Source of the DNA: Nereocystis luetkeana
Lineage: Eukaryota > Sar > Phaeophyceae > Laminariales > Laminariaceae
Length of the DNA stretch: 64,000 bases
NCBI GenBank assembly: GCA_031213475.1
Contig: JARUPZ010000005.1
Coordinates: forward strand, 7,994,988-8,058,987
Direction of reading: 5' to 3'
Position 1 is the first letter of the stretch, and each line of letters opens with the position of its first letter. The notes below the pieces were generated by a model. The model was not told where the DNA came from. It ran no database searches and was given only the letters and a program-made list of their open reading frames with translations. Both the position numbers and the translations under genes were made by a program. This document shows, one piece after another, positions 11,077-23,817 of this stretch.

Positions 11077-14000
11077 ATGAACGCGCAAATGAACTCCACG
11101 TTCCGAGGTGCTGCAGCCCAGTTCATCTCCAAGCAGCACCCCATCACACACAAGCAGGTTGGTACTGCTGTACGATTGCTCGATTCCGGGCTTCGGGCGC
11201 ACTCGCGCTGTACGAATACTCGTACAGGAGTACTCAACATGAACTGCAGCTACGACACTGCTGTTGTACTCGTTTGTGTGAATACGAGTGTTAGGAAGCC
11301 AATCCATACCAGGAACTCCTTTACGAGTGCTGGATTATGTCGGTCCTTCAGCTGGGTTGCTGCTGTTTGCTTGTTTCAGCCACCGTCCGTACGACTCTTT
11401 CCATGTTTTGGTACTGCTGTAGGTAAGCTCCGTCACCCGGGCGATTTTGCGTTATTCTGGCGAACGGTCGAAACGCGTTGTGTTACATAGCAAGAGGATA
11501 CGAGTACCGCTGCGAGGGGCGTTGGGGGGGGTCTCCGCTACGATGGCCAGTCCTCAGAACACCGCAGGATTCATGTTTGTACCGCGTACACCGCACGACA
11601 GTATTGGATTTACACTCCCTTACACCTTGTACACCCAGAGCACATCGCGCAATCCGTTGTAGCGCGGAATGGGTTGGTTATGGGAACCTGTGCGGATGTG
11701 GTCGCCCATCAGAGTGCGCATCCTGCCAAACAGGCTTTTGAAGACTTGACGGTATCCTACTACTGTTGTGTGCAGCCTGCTGTCAGCCACCTGAGTACGT
11801 ACTCGCTTGTATCACACCATCCGCAATAGTTCAAATTTACAGCAGTGATGGCCCAGAAGGTCACACAGGTTGGAGAAGTAGATAAAAGCTTGGGCTGTCG
11901 GACGCAAGTGAATGCTCCTTTTAAGTACGTAGCAAGCGCTTTGGAGCTACCAGGTGCAAGCCAGCCTGCATGTTTATCCTGAGCGCTTTCGAGTTATTTA
12001 GCCAGTAGGCATCTTACGGTGTTATTTCTCACTGACTCGGCTCGGGTCGTTAATTGTGGTGTTCTCGACCGTGGTGGCTTTGGGAAGCTACGAGGACCTC
12101 GCTGCGGCTTGCCAACAGGCGTTTGCGTCTTCGCTGCTCTCAGCTCTCATGGCAGTCAAATACCTCAACTGTCCATGATTACGCCCACCTACGCCTATCC
12201 GCCACCACCATCCTGCGGGCGGCGGCCACTAGGCAACGTGGCCTTTGTACGGCGCGATTGTATTCGATGTCTGATGAGTACGCTCGAAATGTTGCCGGTG
12301 CGTAAGTTCGCCGATCAGTGATGCCGCATATTACCCATCGGTGCTTGTGTTGCCTATCGTGGCAATGATGGATTAGCTTTTTCTCCACAAGCTACGTAGC
12401 ACAGCAGGGTTACAAACGCGGGGTGGGGCTCCACGCTGCACCGTTGAAGTCGACAGACACACATGGCGTTTTGTATGTACGTAGAGTTAAGGATGTCTGG
12501 CAGTACGTAGACCACCACCCCTTCACAGCTCGCCACCCTATGCAACTGGTGCCATACATATAAAATACGTACCCTGACACTCAATATTTCCGACCGCCCC
12601 CGAATCGCTTGCCGTGGGCTATTCTTTGACATAATGGTTTCAGGAGGTTTGCCGACTGTACAGGGCCTCTTTGAAGTTGCTGGACACTTGGGCAGTCGAC
12701 AGGACAATCTTCAACACGGAGGCCACCGCCATGCGCAAAATGGTGTGTGAATCTATTTACGGTACTGGTGTATAATATGTCGAGAGATTTTCTCAGCGCC
12801 GCAAAATCCAAGTTTTTTTACTGTTTTTCATGTGTGGTATTGTCGTGTTCGTGTCCAGTTTCCCATGCAACTCTGCTCGACTGTCCGAGCATGGAGAGCG
12901 AGGTTTCTCAAAAGAGCACACTATTCCGGGGAAGCACAGTAATCAGAACCAACAATCGTTTTTAAACATACGGGGACTAGTATTCCAGAGATGGATTTGG
13001 GACCATCGTCTGTTCTGATTGCTATACCCCCCCGTAGGAGTTGAGCCAGCAGAATTACCAATGAAGGAGTCGTGATGGCTTGAGGCGTCGAGGGTGCCAG
13101 CGAGCCCTGAGCGCTCGCAACCCTGGCTTGAATTGACACGCCATCTGGCGCATCTGCATTGCTGTGGTATAACCGCAGCAGGTAGCCGGATCGTGGGGGG
13201 CTCTCCATTCTCCCTCCTGACCACACAGCCATGACTAAACCTAGCCTGACCTGCAGCAGACGTGTGGCGCCGTCAAGTTTTTCACCCCAGTAGGCGAATC
13301 GCATCGCTTGCCCCAACAATGACTTACCTTTCACGAGGGGGGATTCTGAAGGCCTTGCAGCATGTGGCTGTTTTTTATCGCTGACAACGCGGTCTCGCGG
13401 CCTTGGTTTTCGTTGATGTGTCCGTTGAAAATCTTTAGTTCGACGAGGGGTCTACATGCGAGCCTGACGGCGCACGTTCTAAGGCGCTCATCCGAGCCGC
13501 TTACAAGACGATGGGCGAATACGTTCACGTCGACCGGTGAGTTCAACTTATGTCAGGCCGCCCTTGCGATGTTTCACGTGTAACGGTGAACTGCTGTACC
13601 TGAGCGGTACATGCTGGAGTGGCCAATCGACGAGCATCTTGGTCCTCGGTCGTATAGGATGCGGTACCGCGCTTCGACGGGCATCTTGGTCCTCGGTAGA
13701 TAGGATGCGGTACCGCCCTTTCGCTATTAATGGAAGCTTATGCATTCCCTGATCTTTTGCCGGGCACAGCATGATGAAAAATGGGCGAAATCAAGCGTTG
13801 TTTTTGTTGCGAGGCAAAGGGCGATAACCGGGGGTGGGGGGGTGTACTCATGTCATGCATAGCCGTAGTCGTACGACCATAGACCCTCGCATCCCGGCAA
13901 TGCCGGGACGGAGCACGTTGAGTTTTCAACGCCCAGACAGGCATTGCTTGCATCAAGCTCGAAGCGCCGTGAGGTGTTGGATAAGTCGCATGAAGGGTGA

Positions 14001-15948
14001 GCTGCAACCTAAGATTAACGCTTGTGAGTCGGACTTGTAATGATAGACAGCTTTGAATGAATTGAACTGTTTTCTGGTGTGGCCACTTCCCGGAGACAGC
14101 AATGGGTATGGTATGTACCTGCCTCGTAGATGCCTTGCCGCATTCACGCTATGCGATACGATAATTCCCCTGGTGTGGCGTGAAGGTTTTCCACGCCGCA
14201 CAAATGATACAACTCGACCGCCAGCCGTGGTGACCGCCCAAAAAAATATGTCCGAGGGGGGGGGTGACCTTCTCACACCGTACGTGCTTCCTTGCTTGTG
14301 AGTTAGAGTCCTTGCGCCGTCGCTATCTCGTCATGCCGTGCTCCTCGGCATGTACTAAAGCTGATTGTAGTTGCTGGGATCATGCGCCCTGTCCCAGGAG
14401 CCCGCAGGTTGCGTATGAGACGGCTGCGCCTAGAGAAGATTTTCAGCGATTTTTTGTTGTTTACACAAGCGTGTTGTGCGAAGATGCAGCAACGACTGCG
14501 CCCCATCGATTCCAAGCGTGTTTTCAATCACCACGCGATGCGCCCGGCCTTTTCTGTGTGTTGTAACAGCAGAAGCAAGTGAACCGTGCGTAGTAATGCA
14601 TCTCACATCATGATACAATGTACTCAACTGCAACGTTTTCGCAAATTTGAACATTTGAACCGACGTTTACGTCGCAGGTACATCCGGCCATACATGCCTT
14701 CTGGCAGCAGTTTTATGCGCAACCCTCCCCCGCCGCTGGACGCCTGCTACCCTCTTGGAATCCCCGACTCGGTTCTTGAGGAGGTAAGCTAGTGGGGGTC
14801 TCATTGCGAGGCCCGACACACCTTGCCCGTGCCAACACTAGAATTACCCCTTTTCTTTTTTCTCAACAATATTTTCTTGGTGCCAAGGGAGTTGATAGTT
14901 TGCGCCTAAAGTGTAGGAGTCACTTTTGAGCTAGTTGAAGACGGAGATCCGCGTCGTCCGACTGTTAATATACGAGAATTACTGTTTTGGGGAGCAAAAA
15001 AAAGGTATACAATATGCCTTTTGAGCCATTTATAGGTACACATGATGTTGCACTCGGGATCAGGGTTCTTGGCCCTCCCTCTGATTTGCCAGCGACCGAT
15101 CGTACCTGTTGGCTGGAAGGTTCAAGGTACACCTCTCTGTGGTTACTCAAGCTGGATTTCACCTATTTTTGGATTCAATTGTGCCCATAAATGGCTCAAT
15201 CGCCCATTGAACTTTCTGGCAAAACTGAACTACGGTAGGGCCATAGGGCCGTCGGGGCCTGGTGACCCGGGCTCTCAACAAAATCCACGAACAGATTGCG
15301 AAATAATTTTTTCGGGGCGCCTGTGTATTGTTGCACCAGGTGCCGCACACTCAGTAAGAATCCAGTTAGAAACTGGGATGTTGGCTAGGAGAAGTCTTCT
15401 TATTTGGGAAAGAGGCCCTTTGTAGATACAGGTTGGACAATTTTTAGGTAAAATTGGATCCAGAAATAGGTGAAGTCTAACATGAGTACGAACGACAGCG
15501 AGGTGAACCTTTATCCTTTCAGCCAACGATGTGTGCGATCGAGCGCTGGCCAATCAGAGGGAGGACCAGGAAGCCTTTTCCCGACCGCAACACCACATGT
15601 ACTGTACCTACAAATGGCTGAGAATGCGTAGGTATACCTCGTCATGGATTTTGCCCTTTTTCGAGTTGCCTTCCACCAGCGCACACTGCAGGCAGTGGAT
15701 GGCAGTATTTACCTGGCATAAAATATCCATCAGTGCGAATTCGTAGGGAGAGCCATCCCATCATGCCACCAGTTCATGCATACCTTTAACGTTTCATCAC
15801 TCTTCTTCTCTTCCGCTCGGTGTGTGACAAAACGCAGTTCAAGGGAGTATCAGCGGAGGTTGAGGTGGACATGTCCAACCCGGAAGAGGGAAGGATGTCC
15901 AAGGCCGGCCAGGTTCTTGTGGACCTCGCCACCAAGCGCGTTTACTAA
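11077..15948 (+). CDS. NDUFB9: LYR-motif complex I subunit, NDUFB9/B22 homologue
   Basis: Five exons: 11077-11157, 12644-12742, 13439-13536, 14678-14783 and 15838-15948 (TAA). All junctions agree in phase, giving 164 residues. The start is the first ATG after an in-frame TGA. Exon 1 ends in HPITHKQ and exon 2 opens with EVCRLYRASLKLLDTW. This is the LYR tripeptide in its usual N-terminal helix, followed by a helix ending ATAMRKMFDE. The proline-rich segment PYMPSGSSFMRNPPPPLD and GIPDSV correspond to the C-terminal half of NDUFB9-type subunits. The short acidic C-terminus ends ATKRVY. In the family this accessory subunit sits in the membrane arm of respiratory complex I in the inner mitochondrial membrane and binds acyl carrier protein through the LYR helix. 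No separate presequence is seen, which fits LYR subunits. Another LYR protein is possible, but the order HP...LYR...PPPP favours NDUFB9. Confidence 0.85.
13826..14106 (+). repeat. Dispersed element family C, copy 1
   Basis: The element starts with a G-rich run and GTACTCATGTCATGCATAG. It continues through ACCATAGACCCTCGCATCC, a small palindrome CCGGCAATGCCGG, CGGAGCACGTTGAG and GAGTCGCATGAAGGGTGAG-like sequence. It ends near TTTTCTGGTGTGGCCACTTC. It has no open frame. Related copies lie at 44819-45195, 46149-46437, 58560-58725 and, as ends only, at 31700-31764, 32705-32762 and 55344-55460. It sits in the third intron of NDUFB9. Confidence 0.75.
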
Positions 15949-17259
15949 GGCCTAACGCTGAAACAAGGTTGCGAATCGAATTTGGCGGTTGTTCGTTGCG
16001 TGTGAAGGCAATATAGGGAAAGGAGGTAGCTGGAGGTGAAGCCCCCGAAGCACCTGGTGCAGGGGAGTGCCAAACTAGCGGCACGCGCTTAGAAGCTGTT
16101 TCAACTTGGGTTTGAAACAGTCGCTCGGCAGTCTCTCCTGCTGGTTTCCGTTCTGCCCCTTCGTTCATGTGGACTGCCAGGGGCTGCGCGGTAGGCGCTT
16201 GTAGTTTCGGGTGCTGCCTGTAGTCAAGTTTTGACCCTTCGAGGGACAGAGTCGGCGTAGGTCCAGGCGGGGATATAAGGGCGCGGGGGGTGCGTCTTCA
16301 GGGCGGTTGCAATATGCCTATTGTGATTCTACAAAGGAGCAAGACGTGTGCCCTTCACTGCGGCAAAGCTTAAGCTTGTCCCGCGCGCCCCGAGAGACGC
16401 AGTAGAGGCAGAGGTGGTCGTCAGCCCGATTGTCTCAAAGTTCTTACGTATGACGCGGCATTTTGCTGTCGATCGTCGAGGGTCACTAGGTTTTGTGTTT
16501 GTTTGGGCGCCGAATGAAGCTCTTGGAGACGCGTAGCAACCGCCCTACGAAAACATTTGGTGCCCAGGGAGCTTGGTCAAGTTCTTCGAACTGTGCTGTG
16601 TTTTTTATTTCCAAACACGCAGAACTCGTTCTGTCAGGAATCTCTGCCTCAACACCTGAAGCCGCTGAAGTCGCCCGATCGTACCGAGAAACCAACTACC
16701 AGGTACCTGGTACCTGCTATGGCATCGCCAGTATAACATGGGGGCCGCAGCCGTTTGTGGTATAAGCAAGGCCGGAAAACATCATAAGTACCACACGAGG
16801 AGGGCATTTCTCAGACCTGTCGTACGACGAAGTCAGGAAACATTAGCATTGTATGGTCGTTGTATGCTATCAGCTGATATCAGCTATTAGCTGCTGAGAA
16901 TACTACTATTTTAATACCAATATCTCGGAGCAAAAACGACATGAAGGAGTAAAGCAGCAGAGTCAGCAGTGAAAGTAAACTGCCCCCCGAATAAAATCCA
17001 CTCAGTAGTCGTAGTACCAAGTAGATATTTTTCTCTTTGGAAAGGGCTCTCGAATGCGACTTCCGAGATTGAAGGTTCCCTGGATTGGGGAGGGGGGATG
17101 GGGATGAAACATCCCCTACCATCTCCCAAAAATGTTCCACGTACCCCGGGTATATATCCCGGGTATATATCCCATACCTGGCAGCTGTGGTACCCTAGAC
17201 TTCTTTAAGGGCTATTTTTCAACATGATCACGAGGTGACCGGTACTCGTGTATAGTCTC

Positions 17260-17362
17260 GACCCTTCTAGAACGTTTCAACCGCAGTCCCGTTTTGGGGA
17301 CAAACCAGTCTAATTCCAAGCAGTTTGTCCCCAAAACGGGAATGCGGTTCTAAAAGGGTTAA
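17260..17362. repeat. Palindromic element family B
   Basis: The left arm reads CAACCGCAGTCCCGTTTTGG and then GGACAAACCAGTCTAATTCC. The right arm is its near-perfect inverse, TTTGTCCCCAAAACGGGA, with the outer border TTCTAAAAGGGTTAA. Arms of about 35 bp around a 20-bp centre would form a strong hairpin. It is non-coding. Further copies are at 20813-20893, 23009-23102, 35456-35549, 42281-42373, 49909-49995 and 60830-60925. Confidence 0.8.
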
Positions 17363-17621
17363 GTGACGTCAACAACGATTATTTCAAGTTCGCAAAAAAC
17401 TCGTTATCGTCGTATACTGTGCTCATCCTAATAATACCCATTGTACCGGGTCGTACTATAATACTGGTATTAATAGTAGCAGCTATTATACTACCCAGAC
17501 ATGTCACCTAAATGCCACACCACGACCGACCGAACAAAAATTGTCCGTACCCCCCCCCCCCCCATCCCGGTGTATATGTATATGACGGTGGGTTAGTGGC
17601 ACCATTCAGAAGGCCGGAAGT

Positions 17622-17745
17622 AGCAAGGAAGCAACACAGCAGCAGCAACAGCAGTAGGTGGGGTACTCGGGCAGTTTGGTTAAGGAGCAAGGAAGCAATA
17701 CAGCAGCAGCAACGGCAGTAGGTGGGTTACTCGGGCAGTTTGGTT
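17622..17745. repeat. Two-unit tandem duplication, about 66 bp
   Basis: AGCAAGGAAGCAACACAGCA with GGGTACTCGGGCAGTTTGGT is followed directly by a second, nearly identical unit. Each unit includes a short CAG/CAA-rich stretch. Confidence 0.75.
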
Positions 17746-18392
17746 ACTCCCCTCCCATCTTCAATAATTGTCCTTATATTCTGACCAGGACACCTCGCCG
17801 TGTATGAAAAGGGCAAGCACACGACGACATCGATAACAACAATGATTCTTCAGTACAAACTTTTAACCGGGAACCAAGCAGTAGAACTCCTGCAGATTTC
17901 GTACGTGCAGCACAGTAGTATCTCTGTTGTTGTCGTTTGTGCGTTGTGGTCACGCCATTTTCATAGATACTAACCGGCATCATCAAATACTACTGCTGTA
18001 CGTACGATATATCCTCGTAAAACTTGTATTTACGATTGATACATACCCGCCCGCTGGAAACGAGAAAACGGGCAAAACGAGGAGTCATTTTCGCACTCGA
18101 ATTTCCATTTTTCAATTTTCAGTGGCCGGAGCAAAGCAAATAAAAATACCCCCTAGAGCATACGCGAACGATTTCCCCCGCGATAAAATACCCGCGATAA
18201 TCCACGCTCTCGATTTCAGTTTTTTTCCAGAACAATGGAGTATAAAATCGCCCAAAATGTTAATCTTATCGCGACACCATCGGTCACAAATTGTGTGGGC
18301 CCAGGGGACTTTTTACATCCACCCACAGCTCCTGAGGAGACGACAGCAGCCACAAGGGCTTTCTAGGCAGGACTCCCAACACCCTCGTCAAC

Positions 18393-21300
18393 ATGGGGCG
18401 CCGTGAGTGACCCAAATAGTTGCATGGTAGTGCTTGGATATATACGAGACAGGAGAAATGAGTCTTGAAACGATGGCGGATAGAAGGCCGAGACGGGAGA
18501 GCTGAAGGCTGTGGCTGCCTCGTAGTGAGAGTTTTCGAGCTGAATTTTGTTTTTATTGCCTCTCTCGTAGCGTAGCTAGCTACTCGTAGTGTCGTCGATT
18601 CGCTGCTGGGGCACAGCAGTCGCATTGCCTCGGGCAGCGCTTGGCCGTGGCTATTCCGTTGCTACCATACCAACTGTTGACGGCGAAAAAGACTCGCTGG
18701 TCTAGTCCCTAGTCCGCCAAGGGTGGGGTTTGTTGCTTGGAGAAGGGATGCGTTCGCCTCGAGCCGCGCCCGCACTGGAAGGCGATGCGGGGTATACACG
18801 CCTGGTTTCCACCGCGCAATGGCAGCGCCATCAGCACGGCAAAGTGAGACAGTCGATTCTACGATGGGACGAAGGACAGCACCTCGACTCAGCTGGACCC
18901 TATACTAACTTGTGCCCGCCCTTGTGTGATTACCGTACCATGCCTGTCTGGTGGATTTTGTCGGCGTGACTCGTGTGGTATTGTCGTGTGCACGCGGCCT
19001 TCCACGCTTGGGAAATGGATGGATGGATGGACGCTGGGATCCTCGCTATTGCTGCCTGTACCCGAACCACAGGACCGGCTCGTTGCTACCGCTTCCAGAA
19101 GAACAAGCCCTTCATCAAGTCGCGGTACTGCCGTGGTGTGCCCGACCCGAAGATCCGCATCTACGAAGTCGGAAACAAGAGGGCCTCGGTTGACCTGTTC
19201 CCGATGGTGTGCCACTTGGTGAGTGAAGGCTGAGGGCAACGAGAGGGAGCAGCAAAACAAACTGTATGCGAATAAACATACTACGAACTGCGGTGTTGCT
19301 GTATACTGAAGTGAAGTAAATAATGATCGAGATCAAGGCAAGAGCTAAAGTGGTCAGCGCCACCCATACTTGACTACTTGTTGCTTGTACCAGGTTGTTC
19401 GTTAGTGCTTGGTGAGACTGGAGTGTTTTCGTGATTCGCGGAGGACATTTCCGTCGCCGTGCCATGTTCCGTCGAGTCTTCTATGTACCCACGCACTACT
19501 GTGCATACAGTAGTACCTAAAGCTTTAATCGCAATTCGTCTGTGAAAGCTATTTTACGTCCAAAGTCCAAAAACATGGTATATACCGAATATCATACCTG
19601 TTACGTGTACCCCAGTACAGCAGATCAGTATGAGTATGATAGCTTACCTTTTGGTGGGTACTCGTACTCGTACTGGGCACGAGTGAGATCAGGGAGTTAC
19701 AGCAGCCGCCCCGTAGACTATTGAACTCGGTATAGTAGTGCACCCTTGGCCCCTGGAAACGCGAAGCCCGACAAGCCCGCAAGTTGGGTATAGCTTGATA
19801 TGTTACTCAAGTATTGCCCTGGAACTAGCCTGTTCGGGACCGCTGTGGTACTACTCTTAAATGCTATTATTAATACTATTAGGATGAGTATTGCTAGCGA
19901 CACCCTGTAATCGCCAAGTACGTGTTGGGGTTAGGCATTTTTATATAAAGCACGTAACATAGCTGAGCCCGTGTGCGATGTTACCGGGTACGGAGTACGT
20001 ACTAGAGCATGGCAGCTGGTAAGCCTTGGACACTGGCTGTCGTGCGCAAATACCAGCATGTTGAGCATATATCTGACTGGGATCATTAACGTGTACCTGT
20101 GGTACAACTGACTTAGCTTTGCGTTCACGAGGTTGCTTGGGAGGCGCCAAGGGGTTATCTTGAACGACTCGGGGTTGAACGGAGAATGCCGTGCATCCCC
20201 GACCCTGGCTGCAGCTAAAAGCGTCATCACAGCCGCCCGACGCCCGAAAGCTGAAAGAGTCGTAAGACTGGGTCGCTGATGTAACACAGCTGGCTTCTAC
20301 CGGTAGGAGTGTTGAGGTGTGGCCCGCCAAAACTCCCGTACTACGTATTGGTATGATGCCTGTAGATGGGCCGACATTCCGTAGATGAGTCCTCCAACCA
20401 ACTCGACCAACCGTCAATCTTGCTTTTCGCTTTGGTGCCGGCGGTGCTCTTTTCCCGTTGGCCAATGAAGGTCTCCGACGAGAAGGAGCAGCTCACCTCG
20501 GAAGCCCTCGAGGCAGCCCGCGTATCGGCGAACAAGTACATGTCTAAGTTCGCCGGAAAGGACAACTTCCACATGCGCATCCGCGCTCACCCGTTCCACG
20601 TGCTGCGCATCAACAAGATGCTTTCGTGCGCCGGTGCTGACAGGCTGCAGGTATGCTATGAACGCTAAGCGCCCACGTATATAGATATGGTAATCTCGCA
20701 CGGCTGGTCTTTTTCGGCGCGTCAAGACCTATTTTGGCTTGACCAGGAAATGGACTCCCGTTGTGGGGACATGCGTTGAGAATAGACTCAGATTTTGGTA
20801 TGCACAGCAGTAGTGCAGTCTAGTTTTGGGGACAAACCAGTCAAATTCTAAGTCTTACGTCCCAAAAACGGGGCTGCAGTCCTAAAGGGTTGATAGTGGT
20901 TGATTTTACAGCAGTAGTGTTGGTGGGTCATCAAACTGCGGTATCCTCCTGGTACAGCAGTAGCCTATTTGCTGCGTGATGCGCGGTATACCATTGTGAT
21001 TTTACCGAATCTGTGAGTTTTGGAAATTGGGGCTGCGTGTGTCGTAGACAAAGTAGTGTCCTTCCGGGGGAAGTAGTTGGTTTCGCCATCAACTACTGTC
21101 CGTTGCCGGCTCAATCATGGGTTGTTCCGATTGTCCAGTATATTCTCTCGGCGATCGCGGTCTTTCATCGTAGAATGGGGTTGTGTTCGCTAGAGGTATT
21201 CCTGTCGTGAGGGTCTAAAAATGGTTGAGCCCTCCTGTGTCGTCGGCCGTGGCTTACAAACGATTTGTGCACCAGAAACCGCGTATTTTCTTATCGAGCG

Positions 21301-23817
21301 TACCCTCAAGGATCGTTGCAAGTACTTTTGCCAGGGTTTGATCGAAATAATTCAAGACGTGCATAGCTGAACAGCAAGAATACTCGACGGTACCCGTGCG
21401 CATTCTCGTCGCAGTTTTTCGATTAATTAACACGTACCAGGTACGGGTTTCAATACTTCAATACTGATATTTCGACCAACGGCAGCGAATCGTTGATGCC
21501 GCCCTAGTGCGCCAACGGCAGGGAATGTTGCGGGGCCGGAGTGTATTTCGCGGCACCGCACTAAAGAAGCACCTCAACGCTGTGGTTGAACGCTCTGTGT
21601 CTGAACAGCAAACTTACGTCCGTCTCCGTTACCTTTGTTCGCGTGTTGCTCCTTTCATACGCTGCGACGATGGTGGTGGTGGTGTTGGTGTTGGTTGTGA
21701 CCGTTTACAGACCGGTATGCGCCACGCGTACGGCAAGCCGCAGGGGACCACGGCCCGCGTCTCCATCGGGCAGGTACGTTTGCATGCTCTCTTTTTCTCT
21801 TGGAGTTAGTTCCGCGTGCTTTCACGTGATGCCGTCAAGCACGGTATTTTATGCCGGATAGGTGGTCAGTCAGAAATGAGTTCGTTGCGCGAGTCTCAAC
21901 ACTAAAGTATGCATGCGCGATAATTTTTGAGTTGTGTACTGGGGCCGTTCTGTACCGGCAATGCCGTAAAAACCTAGCACTGGAAGGAGCTTCTTTAGCG
22001 ATGCAACGGTGGACGGGTAACCGGCTGAAACCTCAATGTGCAGTTCGTAATGATCTAACGGGCGCCGTTCTGATGGCGATATCCCTAGCTGCGTAAAAGC
22101 GGCACCGGTAAATCGCTTGTGATAGCACTGTCGTGATAGTGCGCAGTTACCTTGCGGCTGGCGGCAGCTCCTCTCATGGAGTGCTGTTATGTACCTGGTG
22201 CCCTTGTGTGGTGATGCAAAAAAACGCGCGGTCAGGTTCCTCTTTGCTTAGACATGCCCGACGCGATACCGTACCCTGTTTGCTTCGCGTAAGGCGAAGC
22301 AGCGGGCGGTGGGTGCCGTCTTGGCCGTTCGTTGTTATTGCCTAGTACTATCTGGCTCCGATGATACCCTCTCATCTAAAGCGTTCGAACGCCATGGTGA
22401 CGTCGTCAAGCCGTGGATAATCCTACTGCAGGCATCACCTTCAATGAAGATTGATTGCCGAGATTTTCTTAATGACAATCGGCATGCCTCATGGACGCTG
22501 CCCGCAAAACATGTGTTGAGCGAACCGAGACCCAGCGGGCTGTGTATATCTTTGCCGGCTTCCCTGGTCATTCCCATTGCCCAAAAGATGAGCCGACCCC
22601 GGTCCCATGTCCAGGACCCGTGTTCAAAACGCCTGTCGTCAACAAAGAGCCCCGGCTTATTGCCCATTGTGTCACGCTCTGCTGTCTCCTTTTTTGTACG
22701 CCCGCATTGTACTGGCAGATCATCATCTCCATCCGCTCGAAGGACAACCACCGCCCCACCGCGGTCGAGGCTCTCCGGCGTGCTAAGTTCAAGTTCCCCG
22801 GGCGCCAGAAGATCCTCCAGTCCAACAAGTGGGGCTTCACCAAGTACCCCAGGGAGGTGCGAAAAACGGTCCATCATGGGTCATGAATCTGAGGGACATG
22901 ATTAGTCAAGTTACAAGATGGTTGCGTTTTGATAACCGGGTACCTTGTAGTCCCCTTCAATCATGGATGGTGAAGTTGAGAGGTCGTTGGATACGATTGG
23001 CCAAGTTAACCCTTTAAGAACCGCACGGTACAGAAACTTGAATAGAACTCTAATTCCAAGTGGCTCGTTCCCACAATGAGACTGTAGTCCCAAACGGGCT
23101 GAGAAATGATTGCGTTTGGGAAGTAGCCGCCTTTGGGTGGGCTCTGGGCCAAGCTGTGTAGTAGGAGGTTGTTGCGTGTGAGCAGTTATCAGCCTTCAAG
23201 CGATTTATTCTGAGTCCATTTCGTTCGGAACTATGCACACATGTAGGCGAGCAATCCATCCCATCAGGTGTACTTTAGGGTCGATGTACGAACAGTCACG
23301 GCAGTATAGAGAGTTATCAGTAACGCTGTCTTGGGTGTTGGGCATGACAGCTTCTTCGCCTGATGTTGACACGGAGAAGCTCTTGTCGCCAAACAAAAAT
23401 GGATAAATTGAAACGTGGAAGTTTGGTGAGCTTAATTTTTTTGTTTTACCAATCCGCCGGAGGATAAAAAAATAAAAAATAGAACTATCGGCCAGTATAT
23501 ACAGTTGTTGCGTCCTAACGTACTTCCGGTCATACGAGAGTCTCCTCAAAATCCTTCCCAACGCTCTTGACGCTTCTCGGGACAATCTGCTTGGATCTGG
23601 GATATTATCATGTTATTCGCACCTGTTACCAGTCCTTGTGTTCTGGTTATGATGACGATTTTACTCACTACCCTACATTCGTCCGTTTCCCTGTACACCC
23701 CCGTTTTTTGCGCAACAGGAGTACGTCCAGGGACGCAAGGACGGCTGGCTGCAGAACGACGGAAACTCCGTCAAGTACATCGCTCAGCACGGCCCCCTTA
23801 GCCAGGCCATTCTCTGA
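18393..23817 (+). CDS. RPL10: 60S ribosomal protein L10 (eL10/uL16 family)
   Basis: Six exons: 18393-18402, 19073-19218, 20471-20650, 21711-21773, 22719-22856 and 23719-23817 (TGA). They join in phase to give 211 residues, close to the usual 214-220. The first exon holds only ten coding bases. Family landmarks appear in order: [83 protein letters not shown] and the C-terminal [15 protein letters not shown] with KWGFTKY. The protein is a late-joining component of the cytosolic large ribosomal subunit near the peptidyl-transferase and tRNA-entry region; this role is known from the family. All introns are GT-AG and 0.7-1.25 kb. I looked for intron-encoded C/D snoRNAs and found an isolated ATGATGA near 23649 without a matching D box. 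Confidence 0.97.
20813..20893. repeat. Family B palindrome in RPL10 intron 3
   Basis: The sequence includes TTTTGGGGACAAACCAGTCA and the inverted arm CCCAAAAACGGGGCTGCAGT, then CCTAAAGGGTTG. It lies between RPL10 exons 3 and 4. Confidence 0.75.
23009..23102. repeat. Degenerate family B palindrome in RPL10 intron 5
   Basis: The borders AACCCTTTAAGAACCGCA and GACTGTAGTCCCAAACGGG are recognisable, but the arms have diverged and pair poorly. Confidence 0.55.

Larger units (their letters stand above)
15949..18392. other. Intergenic region between NDUFB9 and RPL10
   Basis: No supportable gene is visible. The stretch contains a family B palindrome (17260-17362), a C-run at about 17550, a tandem duplication (17622-17745) and several TACCAGGTA motifs near 16697. 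A possible TATA-like GTATAAAAT lies near 18239, about 150 bases before the RPL10 start. CTTTCTAGGCAG just before the start could mark the 3' end of a 5'-UTR intron. Confidence 0.5.

Noticed and set aside
23640..23720. C/D snoRNA in the last RPL10 intron
   Set aside because: ATGATGA matches a C box, but no CTGA D box or terminal stem lies within the intron.
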